Shown here: positions 24,925 to 32,825 of the stretch, one piece after another
Position numbering within the stretch: position 1 is the stretch's first letter
How the letters are laid out: each line of letters opens with the position of its first letter
NCBI RefSeq assembly: GCF_018332715.1
Contig: NZ_BOQP01000021.1
Location: 185,597 to 249,596 of the forward strand
Direction: 5' to 3'
Length of the DNA: 64,000 bases
Source: Winogradskya consettensis
GTDB lineage: Bacteria > Actinomycetota > Actinomycetes > Mycobacteriales > Micromonosporaceae
The notes under the pieces: model-generated
Seen by the model: only the letters and a program-made list of their open reading frames with translations
Databases searched by the model: none
Told to the model about the DNA's origin: nothing
Translations under genes and position numbers: made by a program

Positions 24925-26526
24925 TCAGAACGTCACGCCGGGGAAGTCCTTTCTCGCCTGCTCGAACTGGGCCCGGGAGAACCCGGAGTTGAACGCCTGC
25001 GCTGCCCGGCCGCTCAGGTCCTTGCCCGCGGCGGCGCTGGTGAACAGCACGTACTCGCCGGCGTTCATGCGACGCGTGTAGATGAGGTTGCGGCCGCTGT
25101 TCTCCGTACGCGTGGGGAAGTGCTGTGAGAGCAGGCCGAAGTAGCGCTGCATGACCGCCGCGTTGTTGCCGCTGTCGTGCCACAGCGGCAGGAACCAGTC
25201 CTTGAACCAGTGCGCGTCCTTCGCCCCGGCCGGCAGGTTGTCCGCGTGCCCGCTGAACAGGGCCTCGGTGCGCTGCGCGTCAGCCGTGCGACCGGTGTTG
25301 GCGTAGAAGTCGTAGACGCAGAACTCCGCCCACTTCGAGTCACCCCACACGTCGAAGGCAGGTGATTCGTGTACGCCCTGACTCGAGCCCTCCACCTCGT
25401 GGCAAGCCTCGTGCACGATCTCGTCGTGCAGCACCCCGTTGCTCTCGTCCCACCCGGTGTCGCCGACGTCGATCGTGGTCCGGAACCCGGAGTTCGCGTC
25501 GAACCGGTTGTTGACCGTGCCGCCGCCGTGCCTGCCCTGGTGGAAGAAGGCCAGCGCGGGCTTGGGCGCACCGAAGTTGGTGCACCCCGGACCGATCGGT
25601 GCGGGCAGCTGCCGGTCGACGTCGCACTTGCCGTAGGTCGCCTTGATGTACTTCCACACGTCGGTGACGAACGGCGACACCCACGCGACGTGCGCGGCGG
25701 GCAGCGCCTTCAGGTCGTTGTCGAAGTACACCGCCACGTCGGCGTTGCAGGCCGTCCGGGTCAGGGCGTCCCGGTGGTCGGAGATGTAGTCCGTCAGCGT
25801 CGCGGGCGCGTCCTGGTGGCAGGAGGCCGCGGGCACGGTGGTCCTGGTCGGGGCCGCAGTGGTCGGGGCCCCTGATGTCGGGGCTGCAGTGGTCGGGGCC
25901 GCAGTCGTCGGCGCCACGGTCGTCGGGGCCACGGTCGTCGGGGCCACGGTCGCGGTGGGACTCGGGCCGGCCGGAAGTGGCTGCGAGGCCGCGTACACCT
26001 CGAGCTCGTAGATGCGCGCCGCGGTGTCGGCCGTCGACGTGGCCCGGGTGACCGTCAGGCGCACGAACCGGGCCGCGACCGTGGCGATCGGATGCACGGT
26101 CACGTCGGCGGTGTTGTTGCTGACCTCGGAGGCCTGCGTGAAGGTTCTGCCATCGGCGCTCACCGCGAGCTCGAAGTCGCGGGTGTTGCGGGCGCGGGGT
26201 TCGCCACCGGCGCCGGCGTGCCGGACGATGAGTTTGCCGATCGCGGCCGGGGCACCGAGATCGACGGTCAGTGCCGCGTTGCGCACTCCTGAGCACCACT
26301 TGTCGGCCAGCCCGTTGCCGGTCGTGCCGTTGACGGCCGACGCGGGCGCCTCGGCCGGGCGGCACGGCGCGGACCCGGTCGCGGTCTTCCCGCGGGCAAG
26401 GTTCGTGCCGTCGCCGTCTTCGGCGTAGGCGCTCTGGATGCCGAGGGCCGCGGCGCCGGCGAGGAGCGCGCCGACCGCCGTGATCAGCAGGGGTTTGCGT
26501 GAACGCGAGGGGGATCGATGACGCAT
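24925..26526 (-). CDS. Secreted discoidin-domain protein with HExxH metallopeptidase-like domain
   Basis: 533 residues. The signal peptide at 1-35 (basic N-terminus, then LLITAVGALLAGAAALG, AYA cut) is followed by an F5/8-type C (discoidin) domain at about 40-180 with carbohydrate-binding character. A Thr/Pro/Ala linker of APTT units (190-232) leads to a C-terminal domain carrying H372-E-A-C-H376, an HExxH zinc site, preceded by DESNGVLHDEIV. W and F residues are frequent after it. Likely an extracellular zinc peptidase or glycan-targeted hydrolase. I cannot place the catalytic domain in a named family. Confidence 0.78.
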   Translation of the reverse strand: MRHRSPSRSRKPLLITAVGALLAGAAALGIQSAYAEDGDGTNLARGKTATGSAPCRPAEAPASAVNGTTGNGLADKWCSGVRNAALTVDLGAPAAIGKLIVRHAGAGGEPRARNTRDFELAVSADGRTFTQASEVSNNTADVTVHPIATVAARFVRLTVTRATSTADTAARIYELEVYAASQPLPAGPSPTATVAPTTVAPTTVAPTTAAPTTAAPTSGAPTTAAPTRTTVPAASCHQDAPATLTDYISDHRDALTRTACNADVAVYFDNDLKALPAAHVAWVSPFVTDVWKYIKATYGKCDVDRQLPAPIGPGCTNFGAPKPALAFFHQGRHGGGTVNNRFDANSGFRTTIDVGDTGWDESNGVLHDEIVHEACHEVEGSSQGVHESPAFDVWGDSKWAEFCVYDFYANTGRTADAQRTEALFSGHADNLPAGAKDAHWFKDWFLPLWHDSGNNAAVMQRYFGLLSQHFPTRTENSGRNLIYTRRMNAGEYVLFTSAAAGKDLSGRAAQAFNSGFSRAQFEQARKDFPGVTF

Positions 26527-26567
26527 GGTCAGCGACGCTAATCCCGCACCGCCCGTACCTCCATTAA

Positions 26568-27692
26568 CTAATCCTTAACACTCCTAACTGATACGTTCTC
26601 TGCCCTTTTCTCCGGGATCGACGTGCCCGAGAAGAACGCGATGATGTCCTCAGCCAGCTCGGCCGGTGTCTCCAGAGCGGCAAAGTGACCACCCCGCGCG
26701 AACTCCGTCCACCGCTGGACGTTGTGGTTCCGTTCGGCCAGCACCCGGACCGAGCGGACGATGTCGTGCGGCATGACCACCACGCCCATCGGGACGCGGG
26801 TGGAGACCGCAGCCGGCCCGGCACTCTCCTTGGTGAGCCGGGCCGAGGACCCGGCAGTCCTCGTGAACCAGTAGATCGACACGGCAGTGAGAATCTCGTC
26901 GTCATCCGGGATCGTCGCCGGGTCGGTCCACTCGGTGAACTTCTCGGCGATCCAGGCAAGCTGACCCACCGGGGAATCAGTCAGCGCGTACGCAAGCGTC
27001 TGCGGCCGCGTCGCCTGCAGCACCTGATAACCGGGCCGGTTGGCGGCATACCGGGCGGCATGCTCGACCCGCGCCCGATCCTCAGCACCGAGCCCGTCGA
27101 CAGGCCCGACCGTCGGCAGATACGTGACGTGCACGCCGCTGACCCTCTCGGGCTCCTGCGCCGCCAACGTGCGCACGACCCCCGACCCCCAGTCACCGCC
27201 GTGCGCCCCGAACCGCTCATACCCGAGCACACCCATCAGCGACCCGAACGCCCGCGCCACCCGCGTCAGCCCCCACCCGCGCTCCACCGGCCGCCCCGAG
27301 AACCCGAACCCGGGAATCGACGGCACCACGAGATGAAACCGCTCCCTGAGCAGCGGAATCACATGCCGGAACTCCGCAAACGTCCCCGGCCACCCATGCA
27401 CCAGCAACAACGGCTGAGCATCCACACGCTCAGACCGGACGTGCAGGAAGTGCACCTCGAGCCCATCAATCAAAACCACACTCTGCGGGTACGCGTTCAG
27501 CGCCCGCTCCTGCACCCGCCAATCAAAATCCGTCGCCCACCGCCGCGCCAATTGCTGAACCCGCCCGAGCGGTATGCCGTAATCCCATCCCCCGCCGTCC
27601 ACCTCATCGGGCCACCGCGTGCCGGTGAGCCGTCGCCGCAGCTCATCGATCTCGGCCTCGGGCACGTCGATCCGAAATTCGTTCATGCACAT
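26568..27692 (-). CDS. Epoxide hydrolase (EHN-type alpha/beta hydrolase)
   Basis: 374 residues. An N-terminal EHN region (FRIDVPEAEIDELRRRLTGTRW) precedes the hydrolase core: oxyanion HGWPG, nucleophile Asp in GAHGGDWGSG, a lid with SIYWFTRTA, and the His motif GGHFAALETP. It opens epoxides to diols. ATG 27692 or 27686 can serve as start; neither has a clear ribosome site. The first lies inside a palindromic operator shared with the divergent MarR gene, so repression by that protein is likely. Confidence 0.9.
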   Translation of the reverse strand: MCMNEFRIDVPEAEIDELRRRLTGTRWPDEVDGGGWDYGIPLGRVQQLARRWATDFDWRVQERALNAYPQSVVLIDGLEVHFLHVRSERVDAQPLLLVHGWPGTFAEFRHVIPLLRERFHLVVPSIPGFGFSGRPVERGWGLTRVARAFGSLMGVLGYERFGAHGGDWGSGVVRTLAAQEPERVSGVHVTYLPTVGPVDGLGAEDRARVEHAARYAANRPGYQVLQATRPQTLAYALTDSPVGQLAWIAEKFTEWTDPATIPDDDEILTAVSIYWFTRTAGSSARLTKESAGPAAVSTRVPMGVVVMPHDIVRSVRVLAERNHNVQRWTEFARGGHFAALETPAELAEDIIAFFSGTSIPEKRAENVSVRSVKD

Positions 27693-27714
27693 AACGTTAG
27701 TCGCACTAACGTTA
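27692..27714. promoter_or_regulatory. Palindromic operator between epoxide hydrolase and MarR genes
   Basis: TAACGTTAGT (27692-27701) and ACTAACGTTA (27705-27714) are perfect arms around CGC. The operator covers the epoxide hydrolase start and lies where the -35 of the MarR promoter should be. TATAGT at 27728-27733 is a good -10 for a leaderless MarR transcript starting near GTG 27741. Confidence 0.85.
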
Positions 27715-27740
27715 GTAGGTCAAATGATATAGTCCCCGTC

Positions 27741-28172
27741 GTGGACGATCTCCCCAGCTGGCTCCTGACCCAGACAGCCGCCCAGGCAGGCCGCCTCGTC
27801 GCCGCCGAATTCGCCGCGGAAGGCGCCCGCGGCTACCACTACCGACTGCTGCGCTCCCTGATCGACGAGGGCCCCGCCAGCCAGGCAGACCTGGGCCGCC
27901 GCACCGGCATCCACTTCAGCGACGTCGTCGCCTCCCTCAACGAACTGACCGAAGGCGGCTGGATCGCCCGCACCCCCGACCCCACCGACCGCCGCCGCAA
28001 CGTCGTCACCATCACCCCGACCGGCCTCCACCGCGCCGAAGTCCTCGCCGCCCGCGCCGCCGCCGTCCAGGACCACCTCCTGGCACCCCTGTCACCCGAG
28101 GAACGAGCCGCCTTCGTCGCCACGCTGACAAAGTTGCTCCACCACCTCAGACCGCATGAGAGCGAGGAGTAG
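27741..28172 (+). CDS. MarR-family transcriptional regulator
   Basis: 143 residues from GTG 27741, seven bases after a TATAGT -10, so probably leaderless. Winged helix: YHYRLLRSLIDEGPASQADL, TGIHFSDVVASLNELTEGGW and the wing RTPDPTDRRRNVVTITPTG. It is divergent from the epoxide hydrolase, and the palindrome between them is the natural operator. It likely senses an electrophile or aromatic substrate of that enzyme. Confidence 0.92.
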   Translation: MDDLPSWLLTQTAAQAGRLVAAEFAAEGARGYHYRLLRSLIDEGPASQADLGRRTGIHFSDVVASLNELTEGGWIARTPDPTDRRRNVVTITPTGLHRAEVLAARAAAVQDHLLAPLSPEERAAFVATLTKLLHHLRPHESEE

Positions 28173-28179
28173 GCGTCAC

Positions 28180-28776
28180 ATGGCCGGTCCTACTGCTGGA
28201 GTTCTGACACCTGACCCGTTCACGGCGGGCCATCTCAATGAGTTCCACGGCTGGCTCGCGGAGTCACTCACTCCCGATACCGCCGGCAACTCGTGGCTGC
28301 TCCGGGAGCCGCGTCGCCTGGGCATGGAGAGCCCGGTGCAGACCGGGCCGATGCTCATCGAGCCGATCGCCTACGAGGGTGAGGACGCCGAGGAGGCGGC
28401 ATGCATGGAGCGCGCCCTCGGGTTCCCGCCCGGCAGCGAGGTGGTCCTGGCCGCAGCCGTCAACGGCAGGGACGACCACCGCTTTCTCGCCCACCTCGCG
28501 GTGGCGATCGCCCGGCGGTACGGGGGCCTCATCGACCTCGGCGGGTGGCTCCCGGTGCCCCCACCACGAGGCGTCTCCGGTCTGGCAGCGCTGGAGTCGG
28601 GCGTCGGCCTCCAGGAATGGCAAGACCTCTCGAGGGCAACGATCGCGACCCTGGCCGGCCGCCGGCACGAGATCCCGTACCGCACCGCGGGCGGCGAAGT
28701 TTCGATGTCCCATGTCGTCGATGCCGATCTGCTCACCTCGTGGTTACGGCATCCACTGTTCCGCATGGTGAAGTGA
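28180..28776 (+). CDS. Hypothetical protein, possibly DUF6368-type
   Basis: 198 residues from ATG 28180 with GAGGAG ten bases upstream. It starts MAGPTAGVLTPDPFTAGHLNEF and includes GSEVVLAAAVNGRDDHRFLAHLA (cited by position, about 85-107), RRYGGLIDLGG, and a C-terminal TADLLTSWLRHPLFRM-like segment. The overall pattern recalls the proteins labelled DUF6368, from memory and not tested. No catalytic motif is seen. It follows marR by eight bases and may be co-transcribed. Confidence 0.6.
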   Translation: MAGPTAGVLTPDPFTAGHLNEFHGWLAESLTPDTAGNSWLLREPRRLGMESPVQTGPMLIEPIAYEGEDAEEAACMERALGFPPGSEVVLAAAVNGRDDHRFLAHLAVAIARRYGGLIDLGGWLPVPPPRGVSGLAALESGVGLQEWQDLSRATIATLAGRRHEIPYRTAGGEVSMSHVVDADLLTSWLRHPLFRMVK

Positions 28777-28859
28777 AACGACTCGGGCCCGTGCGCCGGG
28801 ATCGCCACCGATCAGGAAATCCGGTCGAGGCACAGTGGAATTCCGGGCATCATCATGCG

Positions 28860-29363
28860 ATGACTGACGGCAAGCCGGCGATGCAGCCCTTCGGTCACCG
28901 GGACACGTTCGCGGTCGAGGTCTGCGGGCTTCCCGCCTATCTCGTGGAGGCCGGGCAGACTCAGGCCTCCCACTTCCGTGTCGTTGACCTCTGGGCGGGC
29001 GGCAAACAGCTCACGAGCCACGACAACACCGCTTACACGCCGACGCTCGTCCACCACATGCGGTCGGCCGCCGAGCTGGTCCGGCGGCGGCAGGTCCCCC
29101 GGTGCCCGTTTCCCTGGCGGTCGCCCGCGGAAATCTTCCGGCTGCTGAACGCGAACGGGAGCGAGTTCCGGGAGCGATTCTGGCTGTTGAGCCACTGGGA
29201 CGAAATCCTCGACGACGTGGAGACGTACACCTGGCTCGACGAAGTGCTTGTCATTGCCTGCCGGATCCGTCGGCCGTCCCGTAGCGAGATCTTCGTGGCC
29301 CGGGTGCCTCCGGACGAGTTCGTGGCCACCATCGGCGAGGCTGCCCGCCTCCTGGACACCTGA
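28860..29363 (+). CDS. Hypothetical protein (167 aa)
   Basis: The ATG 28860 start lacks a convincing ribosome site. The protein is soluble: FAVEVCGLPAYLVEAGQ, FRVVDLWAGGKQLTSHDNTA, then a helical segment and WLLSHWDEILDDVETYTW, ending VPPDEFVATIGEAARLL. The layout (an opening strand, a statement of a short hydrophilic substrate-like loop, acidic surface) is reminiscent of small immunity proteins, but there is no toxin gene alongside. Not recognised. Confidence 0.6.
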   Translation: MTDGKPAMQPFGHRDTFAVEVCGLPAYLVEAGQTQASHFRVVDLWAGGKQLTSHDNTAYTPTLVHHMRSAAELVRRRQVPRCPFPWRSPAEIFRLLNANGSEFRERFWLLSHWDEILDDVETYTWLDEVLVIACRIRRPSRSEIFVARVPPDEFVATIGEAARLLDT

Positions 29364-29451
29364 ACCGTCGCGTCGGCGTTCGCGGCCACGGACGCACATC
29401 GGCGCGGTTTTTCGGTGGCGGCCTCCGGTGTCGTACGGTCATGATGCCGGG

Positions 29452-30237
29452 GTGAGTAGCAGGTTGCGGGCCATCGCCCGCGAGAGTGTGGCGATCGCGG
29501 AACGCGGTGGCTATGCCGGGGTGAGTCTCGGTGATCAAGTGACCAGGTCGGTGGCCGGCACCCGGCTCTACGTCCCGGATGAGGTGATCGCCGAGCCACC
29601 GCCGGTCACTGGCGCACCGATCATCCAGGTGACCAACGAGTCGACACTGACAGCCACCCGACGCCTCGGCGGCGACCTCGCCTGCTTGGTCTTCGCCTCG
29701 GCGCGTAACCCGGGTGGCGGTTTCCTCAATGGCGCCAAGGCCCAGGAGGAGAGCGTGGCCCGAAGTTCGGCGCTCTACCCGACCCTGCTCGCAGCAGGCG
29801 ACTTCTACGCCCATCACCGCGCCCGTCCCGAACTGACCTACAGCGACCGGGTGATCTACTCACCGGCCGTACCGGTCTTCCGAAACGATCGCGGCGAGTT
29901 GCTCCCGGCCGCATATCCGGTTTCCTTCCTGACCGCAGCGGCCCCCAACCGGGCAGCGATCGCACGCAGCCAGCCCGAGCGGCTGGCCGAGGTGCCCGAG
30001 ATCCTGGCCCGCAGGGCCCGACGCGTGCTGCGGGTGGCCGCGGCGAACGGCCACCGCCGGCTGGTGCTGGGCGCCTGGGGCTGCGGCGTGTTCGGCAACG
30101 ACCCGGTCGAGGTGGCGTCCGCTTTCGCCGGGGCACTGAAGGCGAGTCCATGGTTCGAGCAGGTGACCTTCGCGGTCCTCGACCCCGGGCGGGACACCCC
30201 GACGTATGCGGCCTTCGCCCGCCTGACCACGACCTGA
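29452..30237 (+). CDS. Microbial-type poly(ADP-ribose) glycohydrolase (TIGR02452 family)
   Basis: 261 residues from GTG 29452 (MSSRLRAIARESVAIAERGG). The catalytic signature ARNPGGGFLNGAKAQEE has Gly-Gly-Gly at 88-90 and Gln98-Glu99-Glu100, the GGG-x7-QEE pattern of bacterial-type PARG. Later segments VFRNDRGELLPAAYPVSFLT and LVLGAWGCGVFGNDP match the macro-domain fold. It should remove ADP-ribose chains from protein. No ADP-ribosyltransferase gene is adjacent. It is preceded by two unknown genes on the same strand. Confidence 0.9.
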   Translation: MSSRLRAIARESVAIAERGGYAGVSLGDQVTRSVAGTRLYVPDEVIAEPPPVTGAPIIQVTNESTLTATRRLGGDLACLVFASARNPGGGFLNGAKAQEESVARSSALYPTLLAAGDFYAHHRARPELTYSDRVIYSPAVPVFRNDRGELLPAAYPVSFLTAAAPNRAAIARSQPERLAEVPEILARRARRVLRVAAANGHRRLVLGAWGCGVFGNDPVEVASAFAGALKASPWFEQVTFAVLDPGRDTPTYAAFARLTTT

Positions 30238-30383
30238 CCACGCCCCGGCTCTCCGTGATCGCCGGGCGCGCACCTGAACGAACCGAAGGTTCGCGACTTC
30301 GAGCGCGTCGCTGCCGCCATCGTGGACACGTCGAACCTGCCCGTCGCACCGCAGGGTCCCGGTACGCCCGCGCCTTGACGATG

Positions 30384-30418
30384 TTCATGCCATGAACTAG
30401 TTTAGTTCATGGCATGAA
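30384..30418. promoter_or_regulatory. Palindromic operator upstream of the NmrA-like gene
   Basis: TTCATGCCATGAAC (30384-30397) and GTTCATGGCATGAA (30405-30418) are perfect arms around a seven-base AT-rich centre, and each arm is itself nearly palindromic. It ends 19 bases before the start codon. No regulator gene is adjacent, so the binding protein is encoded elsewhere. Confidence 0.8.
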
Positions 30419-30437
30419 CCAGTGAAGGGTGACATGA

Positions 30438-31328
30438 ATGAACACGCAGGTGAACGGCACGATCGCAGTCTTCGGTGCGACGGGACAACAGGGTGGAGCG
30501 GTCGTCGACGCGCTGCTGGACCGCGGGGCGCGGGTGCGGGCTCTGGTCCGTGACCCCGAGTCCGGGCGGGCTCAGGCACTGGCCGCCCGCGGTGTCGAGC
30601 TGGCGGCCATCCGGATCGACGACCCGGCGTCGCTGGCCGACGCGCTGGCGACGGTCGAGGCGTTCCACTTCATGACCCCGGAGGCGAACAGCCTCGACGA
30701 GGTCGAGGCGGAGATCCGCGTCGGCACCGCGCTCGTCGACGCGGCGGTCGCGGCACACGTCCCGCACGTCGTGTTCAACTCGGTCTTCGGGGCGGACCAG
30801 GAGACGGGTGTGCCACACCACGACTCGAAACACTGGATCGAGGAGCACCTGGGGAAGTCCGGCCTGAGGGCCACGATGGTCCGCCCGGCCGCTTTCATGG
30901 AAGGCTTCGCGAGCGTGATGGCACCGAGCCTGGAGCACGGGAAGATCGTGCTGAGGCTGCCGCTGGCGGAGGACGTCGCCGTGAAAATGATCTCGGTCAG
31001 GGACATCGGCCGGATCGCCGCCGCGGTCCTGCTCGACACCGCCGATGCGCCCGGCGGAGCCATCGACCTCGTCGCCGACGAGCTGACAGGCCCCCAGATC
31101 GCCGCAGCGTTCGGCGCACGCGCCGGACTCCCGGCACGTTACGAGGCCCTGCCACTGACCGTTCTCCCCAGCGAACTCGACAGGGCAATGTTCCGCCAGT
31201 TCGCGCAAGCGGCGGAACACCCAGCGGACCTCGCGGTGGTACGGGCGATCGAGCCGGCCACCCTGGACCTGGCCGAGTGGATCCGGGCCATCGGCTGGAC
31301 CGTACCCACGAACGCGGTTGCCCCCTGA
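30438..31328 (+). CDS. NmrA-like NAD(P)-binding protein
   Basis: 296 residues. The Rossmann start GTIAVFGATGQQGGAVVDAL is followed by VRALVRDPESGRAQALAARG. LRATMVRPAAFMEGF is the usual mid segment, and there is no YxxxK dyad of active extended SDRs, as in NmrA/HSCARG-type redox sensors and some reductases. It could be an atypical quinone reductase or a regulator. GAAGGG lies upstream of ATG 30438. A strong palindrome just upstream implies tight control, probably induced by an electrophile or redox signal. Confidence 0.85.
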   Translation: MNTQVNGTIAVFGATGQQGGAVVDALLDRGARVRALVRDPESGRAQALAARGVELAAIRIDDPASLADALATVEAFHFMTPEANSLDEVEAEIRVGTALVDAAVAAHVPHVVFNSVFGADQETGVPHHDSKHWIEEHLGKSGLRATMVRPAAFMEGFASVMAPSLEHGKIVLRLPLAEDVAVKMISVRDIGRIAAAVLLDTADAPGGAIDLVADELTGPQIAAAFGARAGLPARYEALPLTVLPSELDRAMFRQFAQAAEHPADLAVVRAIEPATLDLAEWIRAIGWTVPTNAVAP

Positions 31329-31700
31329 GCCCCCGTCCGCAAGGAACGCCCAGGCCGGCCTGTCCGCGCCGGGTGTTCGTCGTTAGATGCGGCTCTGCGA
31401 ATGACGACGGGCACTATCCGCATGCCCCTGTCATGTGAGGTTGAACGACCAGGATGAGCCGCCTCGTCTGGCCGACCCGCCGGGGTGGGTGCCGTTTCGG
31501 TCCACCGGCGGGGTCGAGGTGATGAGGTACACCGGCGGCGGTGGCCCGGACGCGCGCCGACGGGCATGTCGCGAAAGATTCGGACGCAGGATGCGGCATC
31601 GCCTGACGTCGGCTCACTGGGAACCGCCACCGCCGGCCTGGTGCCCTGAGCCTTTGATCCGTTCGCAGTAGGTGGCGAGGGCGGCAGGATCTGGCCACGG

Positions 31701-31880
31701 GGCACGAAGTTGCGCCGAAGCCGACTATGCCGCAATCTTCTGCGGCGTCAGTTGTCAAGCGTGGGCCAATCACGTCTGGCCAGGAAACATATGTCCTTCG
31801 CCTCGGACGTGATTGGCCGGTTTTGAGGAGAGACACCGCAGAAATTTCTCGGATACCGGTGTCCGGCGCAACATTCAGCC
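31701..31880. repeat. Large inverted duplication centred on 31790/31791
   Basis: Pairs of arms share one centre (ACATATGT, 31787-31794): GGCCAATCACGTC at 31764-31776 with GACGTGATTGGCC at 31806-31818; TTCTGCGG at 31738 with CCGCAGAA ending 31843; GTTGCGCCG at 31709 with CGGCGCAAC ending 31872. Read outwards-in, both arms translate to related peptides (VAPDTGIREISAVSLLK versus VAPKPTMPQSSAASVVK), so they look like two diverged copies of one coding segment. Weaker likeness extends to about 31675 and 31906. The flanks from 31329 to 32189 hold no gene I can support. Confidence 0.75.
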
Positions 31881-32189
31881 ACGCGGCACGGACTGCGGCA
31901 ACCCGGTCGCGGCCAGTGGGTGGAGCTGGCGGGCTCCGCGACCACTCGGGCGCCGTCATTGGTAAACAAGCCGGACGCACACGGCAAGACGATCCACGCT
32001 CAGAACGCCACCAGCGTCAGCTAGGGAAAGGGTGATCCACCCCGCCCGTGATCCGGATGCCTACCGACACCTTCTCCACATGGGGACGCCAGAGGGCAGC
32101 TAACCTGCCGATCATGGTGGAGCGGCTGGGATCGCGGCGGGCACACTCGACCCGGACGACGCGTTTGCGTCTCGCCTGTTTCCCGGGGG

Positions 32190-32489
32190 ATGCTCGCCGA
32201 GACGGACAAGGCTCTCACCCGATTCGAGGTGGACGTCGCCGACCTGGTCAATCATCGCTGGGAATCGGCGACCGACACGGACATCTTTGCGGTCGTCGAG
32301 CGGACGGTGAAGGCGCTCAACGTGGTCAACGCCCGGTTCGACGGAGCAGCGTACGAGACCGAGGAACGTGACCAGCTGTGCGGGTATATCGGGGGGCGGC
32401 TGCAGGACGCCGGTATTGATGTGGACGCGCTGGCCGGCCGGCATCGCATGACTCGCCATGTGATCACCGATGAGTGGCGCGAGTGGTAG
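32190..32489 (+). CDS. Small hypothetical protein (99 aa)
   Basis: MLAETDKALTRFEVDVADLV begins a mostly helical acidic protein, with ATDTDIFAVVERTVKALNVV and ERDQLCGYIGGRLQDAGIDV. GGGGG directly precedes ATG 32190, rather close for a ribosome site, so an upstream start is possible. Not recognised. It stands between the inverted duplication and a kinase pseudogene. Confidence 0.6.
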   Translation: MLAETDKALTRFEVDVADLVNHRWESATDTDIFAVVERTVKALNVVNARFDGAAYETEERDQLCGYIGGRLQDAGIDVDALAGRHRMTRHVITDEWREW

Positions 32490-32544
32490 GTCTACAAGGT
32501 GGCCCGTTCTCACAACCGGGGGCGGAGGGCGAGCGCGACCTGCA

Positions 32545-32759
32545 GCGCCCGGCCGGGGCCGTGGCGCCGCCCTCGCCGTTCCGGATCTCGGAGCGGACGG
32601 CCTGGGCGGATCCCCAGGCCACGACCCGGTCGACCGCGACACCCAGCCCGTCCGCAGCCATGGCGCTCGGGTGCCGGCCAGGACGTTCTCGTGGTGCAGG
32701 TCGCCGTGCGGCAACACCGAGCGGTCGCCGTTGTGCTCAAAAACGGTCACGCCAGCCAC
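32545..32759 (-). pseudogene. Decayed aminoglycoside-type phosphotransferase
   Basis: From 32759 the minus strand encodes SVLPHGDLHHENVLAGTRAPW, containing HGDLHxxN, the catalytic loop of aminoglycoside phosphotransferases. The homology then continues in another frame (ADGLGVAVDRVVAWGSAQ, then VRSEIRNGEG), so a frameshift lies near 32660. The N-terminal ATP-binding half is absent. A remnant, not a working resistance gene. Confidence 0.6.
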
Positions 32760-32780
32760 CGTACCCGGCGGTAGGAAGCA

Positions 32781-32810
32781 AAAGAGCCGCCACGGGGGTG
32801 GCGGCTCTTT
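32781..32810 (-). terminator. Intrinsic terminator of the NlpC/P60 gene
   Basis: AAAGAGCCGCCAC and GTGGCGGCTCTTT form a perfect 13-bp stem with a four-base loop, 16 bases after the stop of the minus-strand hydrolase gene; a T-rich stretch follows on that strand. Confidence 0.9.
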
Positions 32811-32825
32811 CTGCTACGGCGACGA

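Noticed and set aside
30266..30379. Short plus-strand frame LNEPKVRDFERVAAAIVDTS... between the PARG and NmrA genes
   Set aside because: Protein-like for about 35 residues, but no start codon or extension upstream; perhaps a relic, not supportable as a gene.
31414..31980. Minus-strand open frame of 188 codons in the gene-free stretch
   Set aside because: Only the part covering one arm of the inverted duplication looks protein-like; no start signal, and the rest is Arg/Pro-rich. Treated as relic DNA.
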